DNA from: Tetrahymena thermophila SB210
Taxonomy: Eukaryota > Ciliophora > Oligohymenophorea > Hymenostomatida > Tetrahymenidae
Direction: 5' to 3'
NCBI RefSeq assembly: GCF_000189635.1
Contig: NW_002476379.1
Coordinates: 1-64,000, forward strand
DNA: 64,000 bases
Every line of letters starts with the position of its first letter. Positions within the stretch are counted from its first letter, which is position 1. The translations under genes and the position numbers were made by a program. This document shows, one piece after another, positions 25,850-40,102 of the stretch. The notes under the pieces were generated by a model, which was not told the origin of the DNA, did not search any database, and worked only from the letters and a program-made list of their open reading frames with translations.

Positions 25850-28800
25850 ATGTATACTAATCCAAAAACGAATAGCGTCATGATAAATAAAAATGATATA
25901 GACACAAAGATTGCTTTTTAAAATAGTGATGCGTTTCATGGGGAAAGTAACAATTTAGCAAGATTATCAAAACCATCATAATAAGCTGCTTTAAAAAACA
26001 ACGATACTTAATTAATCGTAAATAAAACAATATTACAAAATATATACAATTATTTTCACAGAATCTTCAATATTTAAAACAATAGGTGAAAAATGGAAAC
26101 TAAGCTTCAGTAGGTGGGAGTATTTTGCCCAGCTGCCCTTAAACAAACGCCACTTTAAACATGAATAAATATTTCTTAAACAAAGATGAGGTGATAATTA
26201 GTATAGAAGGGTTTAGATTTTAGCCTTAATCCTTGTATGTCCACTGCGGTACTAAGTTAATATGGTAGGTAAAGCAAAACAAACCGTAGTACAATTCTCT
26301 TTATGATTCTACAGGTCCTCGCTTTTTTATTGTTAGCATTCCTTAGTTAGAAGAGGAAAGTCCACCAATCCATGAGAACGAATCATTTAGTTATGTAATT
26401 GATTAATTAGGAAGTTTTGATATGATTTGCCCAAATTACACAAGGATGAAAGGTTCTTTGATAGTGGTTGACAAATCTACTACAATTAATGACCTCACAA
26501 AAGATTAATAACCTAAATATTTCATGGAGCATGTTGATGAATACAAATACGCATCTTAAAATTTAAGTAGCAGTCTTTAATAACAACTCTATTAGCTAAA
26601 TTCATCTAATATAATTCCTTAAACATAAGTATTTTAGCAACAACCATAGGAAAATTCCTAATATTTAATAAGTTCAACGCTTGAGAGTAGTGGTAAAAAC
26701 TATTAAAACTCCAATCCAATAGCTGCATATTATAGTGATACTTGCGCCCCTCAGATAAATTTGAATACTTACAACTCATAACTATCAAATAGTTTAGTTT
26801 TTAGTAACTAGCTCTCTCATAATAACCTTTAAAAAAATTAACTTTATTACTAAATGTCAAACTCAGCTGTTTTATCAACTAAGGAACAAAGGTAAGATTA
26901 AAGTAGCACTGAATATGCAAGAAAAAATTACAATGAAAAGATTTCATTAGCAAAAAGTGCTTCATTCAAATCTCTTCAACCTGTTTTAGAAAACAATGAT
27001 AAATTGTCATAGGAAAGCTTTAAATAGCTACAAAATACGAAGTAAGAAAAAATTTTAACAAAAATAATAGATTCTAATAAATCAGAAACAGCAGAATCTG
27101 AAAAAATCACTAAGTAATTTTTGCAGGAGCTACAAAATGAATAGAATAGTAGACCCAACAAGAAGAAAAATGCTCACTACTTACAACTATATAAGGATGA
27201 TTTCCAAGAAGATGCTGAAGAAGATGAAGATGATTTAGAATTCAGCGAATTAAACAAAATGAAAAAATTAGAATCAGAGAGTAAAAAAAAATCAAACCTT
27301 GTTGAATTTTCAGAATCTAAAAGAGACACCCCTAAATAACAAGTCTAAAAGCCACAATCAAATGATAATGAGTAAAGGTAATATTTAAATATATTTTTTT
27401 ATTAAATAAATGATTACTTTTTTTTTCGCTTCTAGCTTATATTTTTGTTTTAAATTCTAAATTAGTCCCAAAAAAAATAATGAAGAAGGGAAGTTGAAAA
27501 AAAACTCAAACATTGCATATTAGCAAATTTAGAATTTGGAAAAAATTACTAAGGATATTTAAGAACCAAATGCAGCTAAAAAAGAAAAAGATAACTCTTG
27601 CTTACTAGAGTAGTAATTGCTTTCAACTCCGAAAAGAAAAAGTCTATAAAAAAGAGAAATTGATAACCCTAAGAAAAAAAGTATTAAAATAACAAGCAAT
27701 AGTAACAGTTGCAATACCAGCTACTCTTCATAAAAAGTTAGCTCATAATAATAGATTTAATCAATTAGGGAAGATTCTAAAGAATTAAAATAATCTAATT
27801 CATAAGGCTCTTAGAAAAAAATAAAATTATAAACAGAAAACTAAATTACAAATTTAGACACCTTATCTGAAAAACATTTTGATGATACTTAAAACAAGTA
27901 AATATAGCAAAGTTGTTTAAGTTCAAGCACTATAGCTACTAATGCAACTGTACTAGCCATTGAAGATAAAGAATAAGCAAGATATTAAACATAATAAGTT
28001 ACTAAGACCTAGAGTTTACCTTAGTTTTTATCATAAAATGTATAAATTAAAAAACTAAAAAAAATAAATACAAATAGCCAAGTAATTAAAAAGAATGAAC
28101 TTAATCCATACAGAAAATAAGACAGATAAGAAGATATGAATGGCTATAATAGTGATTATGAGTGCTAAAATGAAGAGGAAGAAGATGAAGAAAATGGTAA
28201 TGAAGAAGGAGATATAGTAAATGATCAAAATAATAAAAAGAATCAAACGTTAAATTAGGCATCTAACCCTGCTAGTAGCTTATATTTCAAGGGTCATAGC
28301 TTTTAATATTTTAGAAATCATCAGTCTAACTAATACGCTAAATTGAGAATACCCCATGAAAATGATGAGTACGATGATGATGAAGAAGATGAATATGACT
28401 GCAATACTATTATATCAGAAGAAGATGCAAGTGTATATGCTTCGAAGGAAAACTCACTTGTCTATCGTAGAAATAATAGTTCATCTAATTTACATTCCTC
28501 TGGTAGTCAACAAATTGGTTCAAATATTAACCCAAATAACAGTTTTACTGCTTCCTAAACTTTAAATAAAAGATTTACAAAAAGAATCAGAAGAAATTAC
28601 AGGAAAAAACCTAAAATTGGTGTTTTATCTGAGAATTATTTAAAATCACCTGCTTAATCTATTCTAACTACAGCAGAGAGCTCTAAATATTCAGATACTA
28701 CAAAGTAGCTATCTTAAAAAGGAGATTTCGATTTAGAAGGAAACGATATACATGAGAGAGGTAGTTTACTTTTCTAACATAAATATTCCCAAAAGCGTCG

Positions 28801-29672
28801 TGCTTCAACTGATTAAACTATTTAGGAGAGTAGGTATCATAATAATAATGATGATTCTGATACGCGCTCTATCAAGAGCTTGAAAAACGAGCGTAACATT
28901 GCAAATAATAATAATAATGCAATTAACAGTAGCTCTAATAATAGTAATAATGCATGTGGAAGTACTTATGTTTGCTAAAATTAATCTTGCAATTACTAGA
29001 TGAATAGTTAGAACTAATATTAATAGGAATGCTGTCATGAAAGCGATAACGAAGGTGAATGTGTTGATCTATTTGATAAATATAACTGCAACAAGTTTAT
29101 CAAAGTAAATAATACTTGTTGTAGTCACTTAAACAGTGCAAATATTTTTGATTTCTTGAAATAATAATCGAAGTTATAATTCTTGTATTTCACTGAAAAC
29201 TTTTGCAAGCAGGAAAATTAGAAAAAAATACACAAACATAAAAAAGAAGGCAATAACAATAGTGCATCATCCAGCTAATCTGCTGGTTCTCTGGAAGGTC
29301 TCTAAGAGAACCGCGATGAAAGCAAGTCTGTTTCATCTCAAAACACAAATAATTTGACACATATAAGTAATCCATGCCAAGAATAAACAAATCAAAAAAT
29401 AATCCAAAATTATAAAATAAATACACCTTTGTTAAATAACGAAATCGTTAGTGTAGCTAAATAATTACCTCTGACAGAAGATAAAAATGAAGAAATTTAA
29501 GAACAAATTTCTTTTATAAAGAATTTCTTAGAACAAAGTAAAATTTGACTGATATATTTATTTATTTTTTTATCAATTATTTTATTTTTAAAATTTTATA
29601 GGATACGAGATAGAAAGCTGGTTATTAGAAGCAGGAGGGGCAGATGATTTAGGAGAAATAGAAGACTATTGA
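25850..29672 (+). CDS. Cupredoxin-like domain protein with long acidic, Asn/Ser/Gln-rich tail
   Basis: Four exons (25850-26017, 26062-27377, 27436-29537, 29602-29672) total 3,657 bases and 1,218 residues. Residues about 95-205 look like a cupredoxin (plastocyanin-type) beta fold: DEVIISIEGFRFQP, SLYVHCGTKLIWQVKQNKP, then FSYVIDQLGSFDMICP and NYTRMKGSLIVVDKS. This follows the family pattern of F.P..+.V..GT.+.W and G.y...C...M.G.i.V. The usual C-x-x-H-..-M copper site reads C179-P-N-Y182-T-R-M185, so one His ligand is Tyr and copper binding is doubtful. The other 1,000 residues are low complexity: Gln/Ser-rich, basic KKK patches, and two acidic runs (EEEEDEENGNEEG; NDEYDDDEEDEYD), with Cys-rich pieces near 28970-29170. 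There is no signal peptide, so a cytosolic or nuclear site is inferred. The ending WLLEAGGADDLGEIEDY looks ordered. Confidence 0.75.
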
Positions 29673-30687
29673 GCGCATGAAAATTGAGAAAAACTGATGA
29701 AAAGAAAATTATAACACTAAAATACATAAATTATATTAAATAAATAAATTTAAACAAAGATTTCAATAACTATAATTAATTCTCAATAAGTCTTATTCTC
29801 TTATTTCAACTTATATTATAAATCGAAACATATTTAATGCTTTTTTTTGATTCCATTTATTTCTATACAGTTCAGAATCTAAAATAAAATACTATAAAAA
29901 GTAAGTCATACTATCTATTAAATTAGTTAATTAATGCTGAGTCAAAGTTATGCATCAAGAAGTATTTTTTTTTTTTACTTTATTTTTATAAATTAGGAAA
30001 TTAAATTAGATTATTTTTTCATTTGTTTTCAATAAATCTAGGCCAAAGCATATAAAGAAAGAAAGAAATAAATAAAATAAAGCAGAATATATTTTGACAG
30101 ACTTAATTCTTTGAAAATCAAAGTTTATATAAAATTAAAACTAAAAATAAAATAATTAAAAGTCTAATTTATTATAGAAAGTTACATTAAAATAAATACA
30201 ATCAGCTACTCTTATATAAAAATCCACTGATTAATATAAATAAAAAATAGATGAATGGATAAAAACATTTTAAAATTTAATCATACAAAAAATTTTCTTT
30301 TTCTTTTTTATTTGTTTTTCATTGCACTTAATTTATGTTTTTCAATATGTAGATTAAATCTTTTTTAAAAAAATATTTATTGAATAATATTTTTAATTTA
30401 GGAATTATAAAATGCTCTAAAGTCATTTCTTCTTTTAAATATTTTTAATTCTATAAAATTGTTTTTAATTTCTTTATATAATATACATTTTAATAATATT
30501 TTAAATTATGTTTGTGTTAGACACTCAGATGAAAGATGTTATAAAAATATAAACTTTAAATTAGTAAAAAGTTTTTGATTTTTAATGTAATTATATTTGT
30601 TAGATATTATTTTAATTAATATTCAATCAACTGTTTACTATAAAAATAGTCTGACTCTTTCATTCCAATTAACTTAAAAGCTCAAAA
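29673..30687. other. Intergenic A+T-rich DNA
   Basis: About 1 kb between two plus-strand genes, with poly-T and poly-A tracts. No reading frame or RNA fold is supported. Confidence 0.7.
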
Positions 30688-33906
<3,219 letters not shown>

Positions 33907-34228
33907 AAATAAAATAAATATTTTAAAATGTTTTTATGTTATTTTATAAATTAATCAATTAAAATAATTTCTAAAAAAAGAATTTAAAATAAGTAAGTAA
34001 TTTTTATGATTTACAAACCATTTATTTTATGCTGATTTATTTATTTATTATCTATTTTGTTAAATTAATATTGTAATTCTAAATAGTAAACTCAGGTTTT
34101 AATTTTATTATTAATATTTTGTGATTTTTTTTATATTCATTTATTCACTCTCCTTTAATATCCTTTTGATACAATATTTGTTTAAAATAATTGAAAGAAT
34201 AGTTTGACAAATATCTCTTTTGTCAAAA
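33907..34228. other. Intergenic spacer
   Basis: A 322-base A+T-rich gap between the helicase and protease genes. Nothing codes here. Confidence 0.7.
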
Positions 34229-36617
34229 ATGAAAATATTCAATAATACTCATAAATTTATAATATTGGTTATATTTTTTTGCATTTTATAGCATTTTATT
34301 GTTTAAGGAATACGCGATAAGTAAGTTAAACTTAATAAAAATGAATTTTCTCATCTTTAAAATATTGTGAATGAATTGCCTCCTGAAGAAACCAATCATG
34401 ATAATAAGGAATCTAGGTTTTTGTAAGCTGATCAAATCAGAATTTAATTTGATATTAGCTTTATACAAGCATCTACTTCGTTTGCCACCTCTTTAATAAG
34501 CTAATTAACAAATCTTTTCGAAACTGTTTCACTGTTTTATTAAAACTTGATCTCTGTAAAAGTACCTATATCGGGATCTATTCAAATACCATCAACAATG
34601 ACAAATTGCAATAATTATATTTTTTCAGCTACTCAAAAGGTCTAAAGTAAATCATTTTTGTAAAGTTTTAAATTTGTAAACTTATCTTAAAAAATACATA
34701 TAAATTGTTTAAATTTTAAATCAAAATAGGCTATAAAAACACAGATCTGTTAATATTTGTCGATTATCAATTAAATTCTACTTTTATAGATGATTTTTCT
34801 GCTGTAAGCTACATTTGTGATACAGATTCTACAAACAGAGTTATAATTTCTTATTTAAGTCTTACTTTCAAAAGTATTTCTGAAAGTTTGTCAGATTATT
34901 AATTTAGCTAACTCTAGAAATAAGTAATTCATGAAATCATGCACTCTCTTGCTATGAATTCATAGTTAATCAATTATTTTAGAGATTCAACAAATAACTT
35001 ATACGATGCACATGTAATTAATATTACAAACTAAACACTTTCATATCCAAACACTTTAAATTGGGCCTAAAAATATTATAATTGCTCATCTTTGACTTAA
35101 ATACCAATTGAAATTGACTCTTTAGGAAACATTCACTGGAATAGGGTTATCCTTTTAGATGATATTATGTCAGGACTTTATATATATGGTATTTAGGTTA
35201 TTTTGGTTTAAAAAGAAATATTAAAATTTTTAATAATATTTTTAAAAATCTTATTCTTAATTAAAATATAGGAGAAGGTTTATGGAGTGGAATCAATAAT
35301 GCAATACTATAAGATAGTGGATGGTATAATGTTAACCCTTTATAGTATGATTCTTAAATCAAATGGGGACAAAATAAATAATGTTAATTTGTCTAGTAGG
35401 GTTGCATAGGTACAGGGTATTTTTAAGAGTTTTGTAATACACTAAACAATTATGGGTTAACATTTTCATAAAATGCTATGGGTATATGCCAACAGTTTTA
35501 TCAGACTAATAGCTAATAATATAATAAAGCGCCATCAAATTATTTATAATGCTTATTTATGTAACCAGTTTAAAATTAGAATTGCTTAGACCCTGGCAAT
35601 TAGAATCTTTTTTCAAATTAATATCTTGTTTCGAATTTTAGCTATTCGTTTGGCTACTAAAGTAGAGCATTCGAATCATCTCTTACACCTTTTACTTTAA
35701 AATCAGTTACTTCTTTTGCTTGCTATAATGCTGTCTGTCTATAAAACAGTTCTCTAATTTATATTACCATAGGTTCTTATTCGTTTTATTGTGATACTGC
35801 CTCCTAAAATATTAGCTAATAAACTCCTTTTGATATGCAAGGAAGCTTAGTCTGCCCATCAAATATTGCAGATTTCTGCTAATCTCCTGGTCCGTGTCAA
35901 AGCTTTTGTGCCTCTGCAGGTTATTGTTTAAATAAAAAATGTACTTGTATTGCAGGGTATAATGGGGAAGGATGTTAATGTATTCAAGGATACAATTACT
36001 ATGAAGGTTAATGCCGTTAATGCAATTAAACCTGTAAGACTTGTAGCGCCATTGATTCTTCTTAATGCTAAACTTGCATAGATGGCTACTATCTTTTAAA
36101 TGGTTAGTGCTTGTAATGTGGTCCACTGTGTCTCACATGCTCTGCATCAGCTCCTAGCTAATGTACTTCCTGCGAACAAGGTTTTTTTTTAGAATCCACC
36201 ACTAATACATGTCAAAGATGCAGCTCAAATTGTGTTAATTGCACGAGCCTATCTAACTGTACTGCTTGTTAAGATGGATATGGCTTGAGTTCAACAAATT
36301 AGTGCACCATAATTTGTATGTATAATTGCTAAAAATGCTACTAAGATGCATTTACTTGTTAACAATGCTATCAAAATAAAGTATTTAATTCAACTTCTGG
36401 AGTCTGTGAATGTCCTTCTGCATAATATGAAGATCAATTTGGAAATTGCTAAAATTGTAAAATTAATTGCTTGAAATGTTCTTCAATAAGAAATTGCTTT
36501 GAATGCGAGGATGGCTACAAGCTGTTACCTTATTCTCAAACTTGCACTGATAATAATTTTTCATATTTTTTAAGTTTTTTATTTTTAAATATAATATTAT
36601 TTATCATTTTTGTATGA
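34229..36617 (+). CDS. Leishmanolysin-family (M8) metalloprotease with Cys-rich tail
   Basis: Three exons (34229-34646, 34730-35188, 35272-36617) give 740 residues. A signal peptide opens the protein (MKIFNNTHKFIILVIFFCIL). The catalytic zinc site is HEIMH (His207, Glu208, His211). A third His at residue 275 in NIHWNRVILLDDIMSG lies about 64 residues later, with the Met-turn in IMSG, the spacing and layout of leishmanolysin (M8). The motif AILQDSGWYNVN also matches the family. From about 35820 the protein becomes a string of Cys-rich EGF/furin-like units (CLNKKCTCIAGYNGEGC, CNQTCKTCSAIDSSQC, CSSNCVNCTSLSNCTAC). It ends with a hydrophobic helix (SYFLSFLFLNIILFIIFV), so it is probably membrane or GPI attached outside the cell. 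All catalytic residues are present. Confidence 0.93.
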
Positions 36618-36915
36618 CTGACCATTTATAGATTTAAAAAAATATTTGAAATAAATCCATTTGATTTTAAAATAATTTTATAAAAGATAAATTCGATAAT
36701 TTTGAATCAAATAAATGAGAAATTAAATAAATATTTAAGCATTCCATATTAGTTATATTTACAATTCTATGAAAAAATAAATAGGAGCAAATTTAGATAT
36801 CTCTAAAAATACATACAAGAAAATATTAATTAGTTAAGTAAAAGTAGACTATTGACCTATTGACACTATAAATCATAAAACTAAATTAAATTAAAACCAA
36901 TATATCTAAAATTTA
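36618..36915. other. Intergenic spacer
   Basis: 298 bases of A+T-rich DNA between the protease and methyltransferase genes. No coding signal. Confidence 0.65.
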
Positions 36916-39174
36916 ATGAGTGTTTCTTAAAGCGTGTTTAAATTTTATGCCTAAACTTCACCTGGTTTAGAGAAAATTTTAATTTAGGAACTCTAGAGCC
37001 TGGGGATAAAGTCAAAAATGAGAGATGACATCTCTCATGTAATGTTTTAAGGCAATTATGAAATGATTTTTAGGGTTCTACATGAATCTAGAACGATCGA
37101 ATCATTAAAAATATAAGTAGGCAATGAAATAAAGGCAAGAAGCGAAGATGAATTAGAAAAGAATATTTAAAAGCTACCTTGGGCTGCATTCTTACCAATT
37201 GAGGATTTATACAAATACAACTAACCATCTATTCTTACTAAGAGTTATAGATCAAATCTCTTCCATGAAAATCTAATTAAAACTATAGTTGAGAAGCAAA
37301 TAAATTTGTTAATGGTCAGAAAGGAGTACAAGAAATTAAATCAAATATCAGGATAGTAAATAAGCAATAGGTCATTAAATAAATCAATAAATTAATAAAA
37401 GAAGCTCATAGAAGATAAAAAGAGTATCATCATTTAAAACAGAGAGTTATAAAAATAATCTAGTGAAAATAGCTAACTTTCCAACATTCCTTCATTACCT
37501 GATATAAATGTTTATTTGGTTAAAGACAGAGCAACTATTTTAATGAAGCTACATTTAGATAGTTTGCATAAACACGGTCTCAAAGAAAAGGTAGGATGGG
37601 CTCCAATCAAGGAAGGAATAGTAGCTGGTTCATTGTTATAAATGAATTACAAGTAGAAATTTCAAAATTAGTTAAAAGTATGGGATCCCTTTTGTGGTTC
37701 TGGATCTATTGTATTAGAATTATTAAGTATGATGTTCCAATAAAAGATTAGAAACAAGTTTGATTTCTTTTTCTTAAAAAATTTCCCATATGAATAATAC
37801 CAAAGCTACTTAGAAAATGACTCTCCTTAAACCAACCAGTAACTACAAAGTGATTCTTAAGATCTTAATTAAAGCAGTGAATAGCAAGACAATTAGCATA
37901 AAGAAAATAAAGAAAGTAAAGGATAGTTTTTAGGATAAGGAATCTAAAATATTTCAATCATCGCAAGTGATATATCAAACCAAGCCATTTAGTATTCATT
38001 AGAAAATTTTCAACAAAGTTAATTAGAAGATATAATCACTAATTTTATAAATTAACATTAAAATACTGGTGATAATTTAGATAAATCAGTGAGAGATTTT
38101 AGTCAAGACTAAGATTAGGTATCAGAATAAGATTAAATCATTGATTCCACACAATATCTAAATAAAAAACAAGAGCTATATAATGATGAAAAACTCAATC
38201 AAATTGCACCATTTTATATTAAAGAATAATTCTGTTAAGACAGAGTAAAATTTATCAGAAGTGATTTTGAGGCTTTAAGTAAATTGATAAACTTAAGAGG
38301 CTATACTATTATTACTAATTTACCTTATGGTTTGCGTTCGTCTGAACACATTAGTGATAAAGAATTAGTAAGCTCATTTAAAAGATTTGCCAAAGTAATT
38401 CGCAAGAATCTTAATAAATTATAAGATGTTTATGTTTACACTACAGTACATGAGAGATATCATAAAGATCACTTCATCAACATATCAAGGATGGTTTGGA
38501 GCATAAAACAAAAATATTCATTAGGTGGATTGCAGATTGGGTTATTCGAGTTGAATAAGGAAGCTTCGCTAACTTCTGAAAATTACTAAGTTTTAGATGA
38601 GTAAAAGTTAGAAGAAGAAGAAAAGAGATTAGCAATAGTACAATCAAAATTAAATAAATCTTCCTAAGATGATGAAATAAGCAAGCAACTTAGATAAATA
38701 ATCGGAGATAGATCTTAGTTAGCTTTGATGACACCATCAGAAATTAAAGAACATAATATATAAAAAGAATATAAAGAAAATAAACAAAACCTTTAAAAAG
38801 CTTCAACTATTTTACCTGATATTAAAAAGTCACTTGATAAAAAAGCTCATACTCCTAGACAAATCAAAAGTATCCTTAACCGTAAGAAAGAAGAATTTGC
38901 AAAGGCTCTAAGATTAAGAGGCCTCATGCAAAAGAGCAAGTTCATTGAGAATTTAAATGAAAAGGAAATTTAAAAAAGAATAGAGAGCAAGCGCAATCGT
39001 GTAAATACAAGTTTCATTAAAAGCGTGTTGTAGTCAGCAGATGTTGAAGATAAAGAGGAGGCTCTTCAGTAAATTTAAGAAAAACTTGATATTGTTGCTG
39101 AAAAAAAGATAGAAAAAAAACAAATTAAAAAAAGTAAATAAGAAGGCAAGTATAAAATTCCTAGGTGGTACTGA
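36916..39174 (+). CDS. THUMP-type RNA N-methyltransferase (RlmL/UPF0020-like)
   Basis: Intronless, 2,259 bases, 752 residues. The N-terminus fits the THUMP-linked family: TSPGLEKILIQELQSLGIKS, GNYEMIFRVLHESRTIESLK, KLPWAAFLPIEDLY, then KDRATILMKLHLDSLHKHG and KVGWAPIKEGIVAGSLLQ. The methyltransferase core has the SAM motif DPFCGSGSIVLELL (from residue 257) and the catalytic motif TNLPYGLRSS (residue 468), in place of the more common NPPYG. These proteins methylate a base amine in rRNA or tRNA using SAM. A long Gln/Asp/Ser-rich insert, about 150 residues, separates the two motifs. A Lys-rich C-terminal extension (KRIESKRNRVNTS, KKIEKKQIKKSKQ) may bind RNA or target the nucleolus. Whether the target is rRNA (RlmL/K-like) or tRNA cannot be told from sequence alone. 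Confidence 0.85.
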
Positions 39175-40102
39175 AGATAAAAAAATTAATTGTATTTCAT
39201 ATTTTAATTTATTTTTAAAAATAAAATTACTTATATATCTATTTGTTAATCATTAAATGCTATTATTTGAATATCTAACTAGTATTTATCTCGAAACGAA
39301 TAATTCATTTAAAATCTAATTTTATTACATTATTTCTTCTATAACTTTTTCATTAGAACTATTTTACTTGCTACTAATATTTTAATCAAAATAATAATGT
39401 AAAAAATGTAATTAAATTATAAAAAAGATCCTTGCTTTTGATATTTCTTCCAGTAAATAATATGTTAATTATAATCTAAAATCCTTTTATCAAAATAAAT
39501 TCATAACTACTACAACTAGTATAAGATTGATTTGCTAAAAAAAAAATAATTTTTATTTAGTTCAATTATGATTTTGATATAATGTTGTATAAATAAATTA
39601 GGTATAATAATACCATGTAATTGTCTAAAAGTAATTTATTATCACAATTTTTAAATATTTAGATCAGATATTTATATTAAGACAAATATTTTTAATAAGA
39701 TTATCCACAATAAGTTTTTATAAGAAACTTTATTTTATATTATTTGGGGATAAATAACTTAATTATATGAAAAAAGTATAAAGGTCGTTTATTAAAAATG
39801 CAATAAATTATGGCTCTAAAAACACTTGAATTAATATTAAATTTTATAATTACAGACAAAGAGGTTTTGAAGTTTATTAAATAAAATAAACAACATGTTT
39901 TTTATTGCAATTAATCCAACTAAAGTTGTGAAAATAATCAAATTTTAATATAACTCAAATAAGATTGCTTATCAATTTGGCATAAAGTAGGAATAAATAA
40001 TTAAACAAATAAAGAATTTATATAAAGCCAATTTTAAAGTGGTAAAAAGTAATACAAATTTTAAGATTACTAATAAAAGAAAGCAACTCATCCTTTAAAA
40101 AA
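39175..40102. other. Intergenic A+T-rich DNA
   Basis: A 928-base spacer between two plus-strand genes. I see no reading frame, RNA fold or repeat of note. Confidence 0.7.

Noticed and set aside
28343-28558. Small acidic gene (MRIPHENDEYDDDEED...)
   Set aside because: It is an internal in-frame part of the cupredoxin-like gene's third exon, not a separate start.
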